From positions 5,701,501 to 5,765,500 of the forward strand of contig NC_134680.1 of the NCBI RefSeq assembly GCF_024713945.1: a stretch of DNA of 64,000 nt, written 5' to 3'. The translations under genes were made by a program, and so were the position numbers. Of this stretch, positions 28,190-41,329 are shown one piece after another. The notes under the pieces are model-generated. The model searched no databases and had not been told where the DNA came from. It was given only the letters and a program-made list of their open reading frames with translations. Each line of letters begins with the position of its first letter. Position 1 is the first letter of the stretch. This stretch comes from Dermatophagoides farinae. Its lineage: Eukaryota; Arthropoda; Arachnida; Sarcoptiformes; Pyroglyphidae.

Positions 28190-28410
28190 TATGACTCATT
28201 GAATTTCTGCCAATAACGAAGAATTTGCTGACTTTGTTGGTTTTGCCACCTTCTTCTCTTTTTTATTATTTGATTTTTGAGACGTACATTTTTGTTTATA
28301 CAAGCAATCTTCAACTTTATGTCCAATTTTATGACAAAATGAACATTTGAAAGCGTTTTAAAATTTGTTGTTCCACGTGTTAGACAAAATCAAATCGAAA
28401 TGAAATAAAA
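28190..28410 (-). mobile_element. fossil gag-like fragment with CCHC zinc knuckle
   Basis: Minus strand shows KCSFCHKIGHKVEDCLYKQK, a C-x2-C-x4-H-x4-C zinc knuckle embedded in basic residues, as in nucleocapsid regions of LTR retrotransposons. It is a short, broken remnant without recognisable protease, reverse transcriptase or LTRs nearby. It looks old. The family (copia- or gypsy-type) cannot be decided. Confidence 0.45.
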
Positions 28411-28429
28411 ATAAAAATAAAAAATCTAC

Positions 28430-28860
28430 GTGCACATATCATTCACATGAATACATAATAGAACATTTAGCTCCATCTAGTGTGAATAAAAATTGTTTCA
28501 ATTTTGCATCAGAAAAAATTGATAAATCGATAAAGATGTCGATTGATTTGTATAATGCAAAAAGAATGAGTGTGCCTGCCAGGTTTCGATCCTGGGACTT
28601 TCTGTGTACTACGACAGCAAAATTCGCAAATTGCTGATTCTCGAAAATTCCTTATCTCCAAATTCTTGGTTCGAAGACACCAAATTCGGAAATACCGGAA
28701 GTTTTGTTAGACAGATATGATACCACTACATCACAGGCACAACAACAAATTATCAGCTTCACTGAACCAGTTCTAAACTGGATGAATAATGGAGGTTGAT
28801 TTTCAATTCTAAAATAACAACAATAATTTTCAATTAAAATATACAAATATTATCATTTGA
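28430..28860. repeat. duplicated block, left copy part 2 (tRNA-bearing)
   Basis: About 430 bp closely matching the reverse complement of about 41330-41760, including the complete intron-containing tRNA-Val and 100-150 bp on each side. Small differences include a short indel before the tRNA. Confidence 0.85.
28571..28740 (-). tRNA. tRNA-Val (anticodon AAC) with an intron of about 98 nt, left copy
   Basis: The cloverleaf can be drawn by eye on the minus strand: 7-bp acceptor GTGCCTG/CAGGCAC, D arm ATGTAGTGGTATCAT (valine-like A box), anticodon stem TCTGT/ACAGA, loop CTAACA with anticodon AAC, T arm CCAGG-ATCGAAA-CCTGG and discriminator A. The 98-nt insert lies at the canonical intron position after nucleotide 37. 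A run of T follows for polymerase III termination. The T loop has A in place of T54, a departure from the B-box consensus. The mature sequence is identical to the copy at 41440. A tRNA-derived SINE is the alternative. Confidence 0.7.
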
Positions 28861-29159
28861 TCATGGATAGATTTGAAATTATTTGTCTTTAAAATAAATA
28901 TCCTATATATAGGATCATGGGCATTAATGGGTTAATCAACAACAAATCAATCTGTGTGAACGAAACAAAAAAAATTATTAACAAACAAACAAACAAAAAA
29001 AAACAAATCTATTAATCCATCTATAAAGAAAAAAATATCAAACAGAAAATCAAAGAATCTAGAAATGGACAGAAAAAAATATAGTTTCACAAGAATAACA
29101 AATCAAAAAAAAATAATGTTTAGGTGTATCAATAGAACAATGTATTATTATTTGTGATG

Positions 29160-32100
29160 CTAATAATGTTTACTATCAATGATTTTTAAATGTTTTTCTT
29201 CAAATACCAATGGTAAAATATATCGTCTAAAATAATTAAAAGAAAAGAAAAAAAAATAAAATTGGAATATTTTTTTAATGAAAATTGTTTCAATTTCGAC
29301 AAACCTGATTGGTATCATTAAAGCAATCATGAATGGAAAAAATAATCGAAAACTTTTCCATGGACAAAAACCAACGAATGTTATCAATGCAAGTAATGCC
29401 AATTGTGTGGCTGTAAAACAATGTACGGTACGTTGTGGAACATGACGTAGATATGATGTGGGTGGATATGAATGCTATAAAATTAGAGACAAAATTATAT
29501 TCATTAAACAATCCAAAGATATAAGAGCCTACCTGTTCAGTAAGAACAAGGACTACTCGATCATGTATGGAATTATTTCGTAAAGTTGAAATAGCACAAT
29601 ATAAGAAAAGACCACAGAGTACAGCAACCGGAATGTTGGACAATGAATTTGGTATTACTAATACGATCGAACCGATCATCAAATGTACAAGTACACCCGT
29701 AACACGTGTTTCACGAACACGTACAACCACATAAGATTTAGTTGAATTATGTTGCGAATCCGTAGCCGGTACAACATCGGCTAATAATCTGGCATGTAAT
29801 GGTGAATGTGGAAGTATGCCATAAATCCATGGTAAGCCAATCATTGATAGTACAGCATTCAATGATCCCAATACGAATAGATCCCAATGAAAAGCACTGC
29901 CTTTTTTCAGATGATTCGATGGTGATCCAACAATCGAAGCACAAACCGATTGAGCGATGAAGAATAACATCGATAAGAAAAAACCAAGAAATGCAGCTAA
30001 TCCAATTGTTGTCGGTGTAAGTGTTCGAAATGTAGCAAGACGCCATTGAAAATCGGCATTAATAATAAATGAATCAGCTAAATGAGGAAAGAATAATAAT
30101 TATCATCCAATCAATAAATGGAAAATTTTTTTTACTTACTGTGTACATCACGAAACAAAACTGATCCGATCAAACTGAATGAAATTACTGATAGTGGTAA
30201 AGCATAATCGGCTAATGTATTACGTAGAATCGAATTTAAATATGGTCTATATATGGAACGAATTAAACAAATCAAATCGATTAATTTATGAGAAATAATA
30301 ATCAAAAATTCGGTACTTACGTAGAACTGAAATTATAAAGTAAAACAGCCATAGCAACAGTACCAAGCATAAGAAATAGAAATAAAATACTTTTAGCTGG
30401 AAGACAATCTCGAATGGGCAAATCATCCATATCGATTTTATCATTCAAATCAATGATTGTTGTTGTTAAATTTGAATAACCAGTTAGATTATCAAAACAA
30501 TAATGTTTACGAAAACTTTCATGACATTCTGTAAATGCGGCAGCTGTAAATGCAACAAATACAAATGTAGCAAATGTCTCTTCCGTACTACGGGTGACGT
30601 AACGCATCAGATTCGATACATTTAACAGAGCATAAAGGATAAGATAGAATGCACAGAAACAACCAACAGCTGCAAATAGATCAAGGAAATCGACATGCCA
30701 ATCCTGAGAAGCTTGATAGACAATTTTAACATATAATGTTAATGGTGCCGTTGTGGCAATGATAACCAATGGTTGGCCACTAGTCAATGCAAATATGAGT
30801 CCACCGATTGCTTGGCCAATTAATCCTTGTTTCGGTCCTATCAAACCATGTGTATTATGTTCATTGACAACACCGAAAGCAATTGGTGGCAGAATACAGG
30901 CAAAAAATATAGACAATACGGCTGCCGATACTTTTGATATGGTATTCTTTCCAACGATTCCTAATGAGAAAATTGTTAGCATAAAATTTATTAAAAAAAC
31001 AGAAAACATTATTTACCATCAATAAAATCACTAGGATAATATTTAATTCGACGACGAAAATCATTGACTAAACCTTTACCGAAACCAAAACTTTGTTTCT
31101 AATAATTGAAAAAAATACTTAATAAAAAACTTTCCATTGAAAATTTCCAACCTGTTTAGCAAGATGATCCGGATGATTTTCCAATTTGTCCAATGAAAAT
31201 GATTTAAATTTTTTTGATGATTGTCTTCTTTTTAGAAAAGCAACACGATCGGAAATCTGTTGACAAAATTCGACTTGGCTCTCACATTGCAAAAGTGACA
31301 TTCGCAATGTTGAATCTGCAAATAATGATGCAAATGTTCGTGCAATTTCAAATGCTGATTTTGATGTTTTCTAGTCATTCAAACAGTGATTTTTTTATGA
31401 AAAACAAAACAACCGAAAAAGATATGATAAACAAACCTCTTTGGATGGCACTAAAACTAATACAATGAATTGAACATGTCGTAATGTAGGTCCAAAATTA
31501 CTTGGACGATCTAATCGTGCAATTACGATTCGTCGAGCGGAAAGATTGTTTACTGTTGCACTGTTTTAATTGACAATTAAAATCAGGAAAAAAAACAATA
31601 AATTGCTAATGGCTTTTTTAAATCACTTACAATGTACATAACCATGTAGGATCATGTAGATATTCACCAGTCTCAGTATGATAGATACCTTGAAGAAAAT
31701 CGCTTAATTGAAAGGCATTTTTTGCATCATATAATGATGAACGAGCTTCGGATAATAGTGTACCATCAAGATCATTGTTGATGGCCTGGTAATAGTGGAG
31801 AGAAAAATTGAATTTTTTAGTTAGAGCAAAAAAAAAAGAATAATTTTATAATATATTTCATTTACCGTCAACATTTGATCAATAATTTCTTCAACAGAAT
31901 CACCTTCGAGATCAAGTAGAACGCATGGATTGGCCAAAAATGATTTCACATCACGACCGGCACGTACTTCATTGTTAAAATTTTTCGGTTTAACCACTTC
32001 ATTACGTAACCTTGATATAAGTACTTCGGTATGTGGAATAATCAATTGTCTATTTGCATTATGATCATTACCAATGGCCATTTCTTCATCATCAGGATCA

Positions 32101-32747
32101 TGGCCATGATCCATAATAAGGCCAACATCTTGACTATCGCTTTCATATTCAGTTTCTTCAAAATTAGATGTCGGTATTAGGCTAGTGATTGTATCAAAAC
32201 AATTTGTCGTTGTTGAATATGGTGATTGGTCATCAAAATTCTGTGATGGATTTAGTTGATCAAATGTACGTACAGTAAAACGGCCAATCTTATTAGATGA
32301 AGAATCTGATTTTTGTCTTGTATGATGTTGTTTACTTTGTTTGAATATTGTACGATATGGATCAATAGGATTTCCATTGATCTCTTGTTGTTGTTCGGCT
32401 AACATCTCTTCTTTTTCCTGTTGTTCTTCAAGTTTATTCTTCATTTTATTATTATTATCCAAATCATTATGATTGTTTGTTGAACCATTATTTTCGATTG
32501 TCGTATTTGTTGCCGATGAATAAAGCAATGATGTTTCTGTAATACGTCCATCATTGTTATTTGTATTACCATTATTCATTGCCGATGATTCCGATGTCGA
32601 TGTTGATGATGATGATGATGATGAACGTTGTGATGGTGATGAACGATTTATAATTGAACTATTACTACTATAATTAGACATCGTATATGATGTATCCATT
32701 TCAATTTGAATAATACCCGGCGTTGATGATGATAATCGATTGTCCAT
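29160..32747 (-). CDS. SLC4A11: SLC4-family anion/borate transporter, SLC4A11-like
   Basis: Ten exons (32747..31866, 31785..31631, 31560..31437, 31370..31152, 31098..31017, 30960..30321, 30246..30140, 30077..29533, 29474..29305, 29226..29160) give 996 aa with exact phase closure. The N-terminal 390 residues are cytosolic: a Ser/Asn-rich stretch, then the band-3 cytoplasmic fold (LANPCVLLDLEGDSVEEII, IVIARLDRPSNFGP). The membrane domain has about 14 helices, with typical SLC4 stretches LTSGQPLVIIATTAPLT, KGSAFHWDLFVLGSLNA, RVTGVLVHLMIGSIVL and PVAVLCGLFLYCAIS. The end HSYPPTSYLRHVPQRTVHCF is closest to SLC4A11. It acts in the plasma membrane. The exact substrate (borate, proton/ammonia, water) cannot be read from sequence. 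Confidence 0.9.
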
Positions 32748-35700
32748 TTTTTTTTAAAAATTGTCTTTGATATTGATAATGAATGAATGAATGAAAAAAT
32801 TCAAAAATTATTCAAAAAAAAAACGAAACAAAACCAAAACCAAAAAAAAAAAAAAAAAAAATTCAATGACAATATAATCAATTCAATAAGGACAACAACA
32901 CATGTATTCAATCAGGAAAATTTTTTTTTTTTTTTTGAATATTAATGGTGAAAATCGTTTAAAGAACAGAAAAAATTTTTTTTTTTCATTCACTTATTGA
33001 ATTTGAAAATGAATGAATGACATATATAAACATCATATATAATGAGAAAACAATAAACATGTGTGTGTCTGTGTACATGCATCCAAGCATGCATACACAC
33101 ACACTTCAAAATATGAAACAAAAACAAAAACAAAAACAAAAAATGAAAATAGAGGAAATGACGAATTAATGTTTCAGATGAAACTTGTTTAATTTTTTGG
33201 TTTTTTTTCTATATCTGTTTCTCTGTATTATTATTATTTTTGTTAGTATATATTAGTGTAATGTTGTTTGGTCGATGTCAAAGCAAAAATAAAATAACAA
33301 TAAACAAACAGACAGACACATACACACTAATTTGTTGTTTACAGCCAAGTTTATGGTGGTGATTTTTTGATATTAAACAAGTGGAGATTTTGATTCATTC
33401 ATTCGTTCAATGATGATGATGATGATGATGAGTCAATCAAATCGATGATGATTTTTTTTTTGTTGTTGTCGTTGAAAATAATAAAGGGAAATGCAATATA
33501 AAAGAATTTGTATGAGAATGGGGATGGAATTTCCAAAAAATTTTATTTGGTTTTTTTTTTCATTGATCAATCATCAATGTTTATGTTTATAATTATGCGG
33601 TGACCAATAATAATAAATGTGATGACACATCAATTAATTGATTGATTGATTGATAGTCAAAACAAAATTAAAAAATTCACAATTAGTCATCAATTGGTGA
33701 AATAAAAATCAAATTTTTCAAAAAAAAAATGACGATGATGATATGATTAAGAGGAAATGATTAATTGCAAAAAAAAACAATTGAATATTGATGATAATCG
33801 ATTGAATTGAATGATTCGACGATTCGAATTCGAATGTTTTATGTTTTTGCAGTTGTTGTTGTTGTTTTCGATAATACAAACCCAAATATATCATTTTTGA
33901 TTTGATGGTCGGTTGTTGTCATTAATTTTGTTTTTCTTACGATTGTTTTTTTTATTGTTTTTTTTCTTTCTTTTCTTGTTTATTATCATTGACGAAATAA
34001 AGTAGATGAAATGGAATGATTTTCAATGAATTGTCTTCAATGATAATTGTTATTTATAATCGAACATTCGAGATTTTTATTTTGATTCGTTTGTTCTTTT
34101 TTTTGTTGCATTTTAATTGCCAAACAAATGTATAAATCGATAAGATATGATTATGATAGGTTTTCTTTTTCGTCTTCTTCTTCTTCTTCTTATACTTTAT
34201 CGATACCTATTTTTTGTCATTGAAATTTTATCGATTTACACACACACACGGGGATTCACATGAATAAACTGGGAAAAGCACCGAAAATATAATAATTAAT
34301 CAAACAAAATAAAGATAAAAATGTAGATAGGCTGATAATGTATGATTTTCGATCCAAATCATTCGAATGATTGTGTGTGTGTGTGTATAATTCTGTATAT
34401 TATGTCTATCTACTTGTTATGATTGGTCGGTTGTAATGATTCGAAGACGAAAAAGAAAAAATAATTAGATTGCAATAAAAAAAAATATTGATAATCATCG
34501 TTAATCACGAATTCAAAGTTTCCAAGAAATAAACAAAACAAAACAAACATTATTATGGAAACCATAGAAATAGAGATTTAATAATAAAAATAAATGATGA
34601 TGATGAAATTAGCTCTTTTTTTCCAATGAAAAAAAACAAACAAAAAATAATAAAGAATTCATCATTATCATCATCAAATTTAAAGGAAAATTCTTAATTA
34701 AAAAATAAAAATAAAAATAAAAATAGCCAAAGGCATAAATACCTTGAATGTTGATGATAAAAATAAATTGTTATTGATTGATTATTTTCTTTTAACCATA
34801 AACTGATTGGTCAGATTGATACATGTGTGTGTGTGTGTGTGTATGAAATGTACCCGTGATTATTATTGGAAAAAAAAGAAGTTGATCACATAATTTTTAT
34901 ACGATTGAAAAATTCTACAGACACACACACATACACACACACACATCACAAAAGAATTGATATGAATCAAAAAAAAAATTAATAATGAATTTCACTAGAT
35001 TCACAATAGTTGCATTAATGTTTGTTTGAAGATATTTGAGATTCGTAGAAACAACAAAAAAAAAAACATTTTATAGAGAGAATGTCCATGTCTATGGCTA
35101 TTAAGTGTATGATGTTTTGAAACTTGTTATGATGAGGTTATTATTATTACAACCTATACACCGACAGACATCACATCATAATCATCTAACAGAAGTTTTT
35201 TTTATGGAAATGATCATTTTTTTAATGATAAGGGACACATATACATATTGATCGATGTCGATGTACAATTCCAGCTATTTGAATGAATGTTTTCGGTTCA
35301 TTGAAAATTGAACATTAAATATCCTGGACAGATGGTTATGATGTATGTATGTATGTATTATGGATTTATACGAACCTGGTTAATTGGAAAAAATATGAAT
35401 TTTTTTCTTTCATTTCGAAATTGACCTGTTATTTTATTGTTTTGATATGAAAGAAAAAAAAAATTTAACGGAATAATTACAACCAAAACAGAAAAAAACA
35501 ATCACCGTTCATAAATGATGTTATATTATACAAGCAATTCCGTTAATTAATGATGATGATTATTTTTTTGATTATCACCATCACAATGGATATTATTTAA
35601 TTTAAATTTCATTTTTTTTTTGTTAAACATCAACACAAACTAACACACACACACACACACACACACAAATACACTTTTATTGTAAGTTGTAATTATCGCA

Positions 35701-36436
35701 ACCAAAAGATGAATTGAAAGATGAAAAAAATACATAAATCTTTTTTTTTTTTTAATTGTAAAATTCATTTTGTTATTGTTGATGATGATTATTGGTTGTT
35801 GTTATGTCATCATTAAAGTTATTTTGTACATTCGTGATTTGTATGATGAACATGGTATCATGTAATTTTCTTTGATTGAAAAAAAAGAGGCAACAATTTT
35901 TTTTTTCGTTCATCATATTCATCGAAAAAGAATTTCAAAAAAAGATAATACCAAAAATCACATGATGTATTGAAAGAGAACATTGATGATTGAACAGAAA
36001 GAAATGAAATTCCATTAATGATGGGTTTATTGATTTTTTTTAATAACCAACAATCACTATGATGATGATCATCATCATTTATTCATATTTGATGGATCAC
36101 CACAATTTAATCAATTATCATCGAATAATTATATTTGTATTAAAATTTTATTCAAAATTAATGATAAAAAAAATTGAAAACAAAAATTCAATTTTGGCAT
36201 TGAAATTACTAACGAAAAACAAAATAACAGGATTAGGAAAATATTTGCAAATGATCAAAAAAAAAACGAATCGATATATCGATTTTTGCCATCGATGCTC
36301 AATCCAATTACAATTGTATTAATTTGATTTTCTATTTTGTTTGGTTTGGTTTTTTTTTGATTGCATATTTAGTTATATTTACATTTTTTTTTCGTTTTCG
36401 TTCATTGATCATTTTGATTTTGAATTCCAAACAAAA
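32748..36436. other. intergenic / 5' flank, no gene seen
   Basis: 3.7 kb of simple-sequence DNA with CA/TG, TGA, TTG and CTT repeats and A/T tracts. A stem around 33061-33103 is formed by a TG-rich arm, ATGCAT ... ATGCAT and a CA-rich arm. An 87-codon frame at 36059-36322 is AT-rich and unsupported. Divergent promoters of the SLC4 gene and the zinc-finger gene should lie at its ends. Confidence 0.5.
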
Positions 36437-37244
36437 ATGGAATCAGTTGTCATACAATTATTTGAACAATTATTAGTATTAAGTCAACAACGGATTAATG
36501 ATTGGAGTAAAATTGATCAACTACAAGGTTTATGGAATACATATCGATTATCTTGTTTGGATCCATCATATGATGGTTTAGAGCTTTTTTTGCATGAATT
36601 TCAATCGAAAATCGATGAACTTGATGAACAATTAAAAAATGGTGAACAAATAGAATCATTATCGATGTTAGGTGAGTAAATTTTTTCTTTAAAAATTGGA
36701 TTCGAATTTTAATGAGATTTATTTCATTTCAAAATGCAAAAAAAAACATTTAGATAAAATAATTGAAAATTTGAATCTCGATATTGATGATTCAGATGAA
36801 AAAATACGATTAACAATGCAAAACTGTCAAATGGATAAATTAGTACGGAAAAAGATTATACGCTTTTTGAAACAAAAATATAAAAGTTCTAATTTTACTA
36901 TTGATAATGAAACATCGACAATGACCACCACCACTATCGATGGTCAAGAATCGGAAACGCAAATCACACCAAATCCATCTGCTCCACCACTGACCACAAC
37001 GATAGAAATAGTCGAATCGAATCCTGTTGTACAAATGGATTCGCCCCCTCCTTCGCCATTGGCCATCACGGATACCCAACCTGATAATAGCTATAGACCA
37101 AATAGAAATGGTAGATCCTGCATCAAAAGACAACGATTTTATCAAGGAAAACATCAATATCGTTGTAAATATTGTAATCGATCTTTCCGTAGTAATCAAA
37201 AACGTTTGGATCATTATCGATCTAAACATCAACATTTGATTTGA
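36437..37244 (+). CDS. single C2H2 zinc-finger protein
   Basis: Exons 36437..36671 and 36754..37244 give 241 aa with exact phase closure. Residues 1-110 are helical without a known domain (LFEQLLVLSQQRINDWSK). A Thr/Pro-rich linker (about 115-200) follows, and the last 30 residues hold one classical finger, YRCKYCNRSFRSNQKRLDHY then RSKH (C-x2-C-x12-H-x4-H), preceded by a basic patch (IKRQRFYQGKHQ). A lone finger with basic flanks suggests nucleic-acid or protein binding; the target is unknown. It converges on CCT7. Confidence 0.75.
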
Positions 37245-37481
37245 AAATTTTTTATTCAATTTTGAAAAAAAGAATTTTTGTTTATACAAAATTGTTTCAT
37301 TTTTTTCGTTCACATTTCAATTTCTCTGTGATATAATTAATAAAATCCGAGAATATTTTTGAATATTAAAGCCGTTCGTTCCCACACACACACACATTCA
37401 ACGTGTGTGTGTTCAACCATGATGGATTTGTTTTTTTTCAGAATGTAAATATGATAATAATAATTATGTTCATTATCATTA

Positions 37482-39196
37482 TTACATTGCCATTCCCATA
37501 GATTGTGCTGCTGCTGTTTGTTCCTGTTGTGATCTTGGTGCCTTAATCGTTTCATCAACAGATAATATTAAACATGTTGCTTCCGAAGCGGCAATCATTG
37601 CATTACGTTTAACAACACTTGGTTCCCAAACACATGCTTTATAATTATCGGAAATATCTTCATGTCGTACATCGATACCAAACCATTTACCATCAGGTTC
37701 AGCATGTCGTTTACGTAAACGATTCAATAGATCGGTAGCATCAAAACCGGCATTATCACATAGCTGTCTAGGTATAACCTCTAATGATTTAGCCATTGCT
37801 GCAATAATTAATTGTTCTTTACCAGCAACCGTACGTGAATAATCACGTAATATACGTGATAATTCCATTTCAATGGCACCACCACCGGCAACAATTGAAT
37901 CATTTTTCAATGCACGTCTTACAATCATAATAGCATCATGTAATGAACGTTCTGTTTCTTCGATAAATTGTTCAGCACCACCACGTAGAATGATTGTCAC
38001 AGTTTTGGAATTTGAACAACCAGTGAAAAAATTATAACGTTCTTTACCGATTTGTCGTTCTTCGAAATGTTCACATTGGCCAAGATTTCCATCACCAAGA
38101 TCAGAAACGGTTGTAAGTATAGCACCACCACAAGCTTGCATTGTACGTCGAAGATCTTCATCCTGTACACGGCCAGCACAAAACAAATCACGATCAGCAA
38201 AATATTGGGTAGCAACATCACCAATTGGTAATTTTGATAAAACAACTTTAGCGCCAGATTTCCAAATTTTTTCCAATTTATCATAAAGAATTTGCCATTC
38301 AGCATCAACAACACGTTGATATTCTTCCACTGAATCTACACGAATTTCGGCATTATCTTTTTCCGCTTTCAATTCCAATTCAATATTCAACAGAGCAATT
38401 TTAGGATTTTCATATGTTTTCGGTTGCATTTCGAAACCGGCATAAGAAAATGTTTTCTTAAAGGCAACACCGGCAACCAATAGACTTTCTTCAAGGGCAC
38501 CACCTTTCTCTTTTTTAATACCAATCATATTCATTGGTAAAAGTTCATCTAATTGCATTACGGCATCGACAACCATTTTGGCGAAAAAATTCTTTTGATG
38601 TGCAACAATTTTCGATGACAATGTTGTCATGGCACATTTTTCCAACAATTCACGTTTACGTTGTGGATCATTTTCAGAAAATTTCATCGATAATTCATGA
38701 AATTGTTTGAGAATAATTTGTAAACCTTTACGAAATGATCGTATGATCACCTGTGGATGGACACCTTCTTCAACAAATGGTTTTACTTGTTTAAGAAATT
38801 CGGCTGCAATCAATGCAACCGATGTTGTACCATCACCAACTTCATCATCTTGTGATCTAGCAATATCGACCAATGTTTTTGCACCCGGATGAACAATATC
38901 CAATTTTTTCAATATGGTTGCACCATCATTTGAAATGGTCATTTCACCTTTTTGATCGACTATCATTTTATCCATACCACGTGGACCAAGTGTTGTACGT
39001 ACAGCTTCAGCAACCGCTTGACAGGCATTAATATTACTAATAACCTGTTGTTTACCTTGAGTATTTTCAGTACCATCTTTCAAAAGAATGATTGGTGGAT
39101 TCTAAATTGTAAAACAAAATTCATTATTGTCTGATTGATATGAGAAACAAGAAAACAAAGGTAATAAAAAATTCAATTTACCATTAAACGCATCAT
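37482..39196 (-). CDS. CCT7: chaperonin TCP-1 complex eta subunit
   Basis: Exons 39196..39182 (MMRLM) and 39101..37482 give 544 aa, against 543 in human CCT7. It is collinear with the eta subunit throughout: [61 protein letters not shown] (ATP-binding GDGTT), [25 protein letters not shown]-like [39 protein letters not shown] and [16 protein letters not shown]. One of eight subunits of the cytosolic TRiC/CCT ring that folds actin, tubulin and WD proteins. The tiny first coding exon is supported by phase and by the double Met start of the family. Confidence 0.96.
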
Positions 39197-39832
39197 TTTT
39201 TGATCTGAAAATGTAGTTTTATTGAAATTTGAAGATAAACAAAAAGAAAAAATTTAATAACAATCCGATTTGATTGAATTGAATTGAATTTGTGTGTATA
39301 AAATATTGAGACAGAAAAACACGCCGGTTTGCGAGAACAATTGAAAAATTGCACACACACACACACACCTTTGGGTTGTTCATAAACATTAGGACATGTT
39401 GAATGTTTGGAAAAAACCATCACGTGATCGAAATATATTTAAAAATTGAAAATTGAAATTTTTTTTTCTTTTTAATTTCATTTTTATAAATTTCGGTAGG
39501 TATTCGTATGCGAGTGTGTGTGTATTTGTGACAAAATCAACAAACAAAATTATACAAAAAAAAAAAAAATGTACGTAAACGATATATATTCAATTATCCG
39601 ATTAAATCAACAAAATAAACACGTTATATTATCTGTCGGGAAAAGAGAAAATGAACAAAATTGAAACAAAAAAAAAATGATATTGGTCAGTTGGATTGAC
39701 ACACACACCTACATACACACATATTGCATTTTTCAATTGTTAAGTTCTGGCCTAATAATGTATATTTTTCACAATCATTTTTGTTGTCGTTGATTGGCTC
39801 TAAGAAAAAAAATTCCGTTCTATTCATCACTA
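39197..39832. other. CCT7 upstream region / TEX264 3' flank
   Basis: Contains an E-box palindrome at 39419-39428, CA repeats near 39353-39368 and poly-A/T. No coding frame is supported. Confidence 0.45.
39419..39428. promoter_or_regulatory. E-box palindrome ATCACGTGAT
   Basis: Perfect 10-bp palindrome with the TCACGTGA bHLH-Zip core, about 225 bp upstream of the CCT7 start. The same 8-bp core occurs upstream of UBTF. Confidence 0.4.
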
Positions 39833-40744
39833 TTAATCGACCAATTCATATGATGAATCTGAATGACGTTCACCGCCACTTGATTCATGTGACGAAGAAT
39901 CTTCACCAACAATTTCTTCTTCATTAATTTCTTCAACAATTTCTATATTATCCGATTCTGTTAACGATGATGATGATAATTGTAATTGTTCAGCAAATTT
40001 CATCGAGATCAATTTAACAAAATCATCTTGTTTTGATAATGGTAATATATAATAGATATCATCGCCATTATAGATTTCAATTTTAGGATATGCAGAAAGA
40101 CGATTTTCCTAATTTTATTTAAAAGACAATGAAAAAAAATGGAAATATTTCAATAATCAGTCAATGACAACAACAACAAAAAAAATACAAACCTGAATAT
40201 AAGTATCGATGGCTGAATAAACACGACGACTACCAATAACAACAGACATTATACCACGATAAGGAAATTTTACATAAACAACATGATCAACTTGTTCAGG
40301 TAATTGAGCATAACGATAACCTTTTTCCATTAACATTGATTGTATTATTGGATGTTTAATAATAATATCTTGATCTTGATCATCATTGGATATAATTGCA
40401 CCAATCATAAAAATCCATTCACATGAATCATAACGTTCAGCAGTAATTAATTTTTTACGATCATTTTCATTTAATTGATCACGTTTTATATAAATACCAA
40501 ATGTTGAATATTTTGTACGAAATTCTGATGGAAATATTGAACAAATTTCAGTAAATAATGTTGAACTATCGGAATATTTTCCATAATCAATACGATAAAC
40601 AATTGAACGGCCACCATATTGATATGGTGATTGTCCACTAGATACAATAATTGTATCAAATAGACCAAAATATTGTAATGCAAACAATATGGTTAAGATT
40701 AATATTATTGATAATAAAGCTATAGCAATTATCAATAGTAACAT
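39833..40744 (-). CDS. TEX264: TEX264-like ER-phagy receptor
   Basis: Exons 40744..40193 and 40108..39833 give 275 aa with phase 0 closure. An N-terminal membrane helix (about 1-27, MLLLIIAIALLSIILILTIL) is followed by the GyrI-like domain: SGQSPYQYGGRSIVYRIDYG, STLFTEICSIFPSEF, YVKFPYRGIMSVVIGSRRVY, SAIDTYIQENRLSAYPKIEI and YYILPLSKQDDF, all collinear with human TEX264. The C-terminus is acidic and Ser-rich and ends in SSYELVD. YELV with preceding Ser and acidic residues fits an LC3-interacting region placed as in the human protein. It is expected on the ER membrane, recruiting autophagosomes. Family identity is strong; the LIR is inferred from pattern. The first true ATG is at 40744. Confidence 0.87.
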
Positions 40745-41050
40745 GATTGAATTCAATTCAATTTGACTAGTATATTTATATGATGATTACGAGGAAGCAA
40801 AAAAAAAAAAAAATCAATTCCAATCAATATCAAATTGATAAACACAGTCGACGATATTGATTTAGATTGATTGAAAGCAAAAGATTAATTTTTTTTTTTT
40901 TTTTTTTTTGGTTTGATCAAAATTAATTATTCACAAGGATTTGGACCAAACCGATTGTCGACGAATTTGCAAAATCAATGTAAATCAGTGTATAAACAAC
41001 AAATGATGTTTGTGTGTGATTGCTGACGATGATGATACGCCATCAACAGC

Positions 41051-41093
<43 letters not shown>

Positions 41094-41329
41094 AACAACA
41101 AATCCAATATTTTCGTATTGCGTCTGCGTAATTCGATTTTTTTTTTGAACAATTTTTCATATTATGTCCAGTGTTTTATTTTATTGAATTGATTTCTTAT
41201 ATTATCCATGATAACTAGGTTAAATGTTGATCCAAAACAAAAACAAAATGTTATCAACTTGTTCATCCTTTCGCTTTTTTTTTATTGCTGATAAACAGGT
41301 TTTTAATTTTCGAATGATAATATTTGTAT
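40745..41329. other. intergenic with (CA)n
   Basis: TEX264 upstream DNA and a long AC microsatellite (about 41052-41088). Long T tract at about 40889-40909. No gene is seen. Confidence 0.5.

Noticed and set aside
36059-36322. 87-codon frame upstream of the zinc-finger gene
   Set aside because: Ile/Lys/Tyr-rich AT-driven translation with no domain and no splice partner.
41010-41192. Frames across the (CA)n tract and CRISPR-like regularity
   Set aside because: Simple dinucleotide repeat; no spacer structure, and this is a eukaryotic genome.
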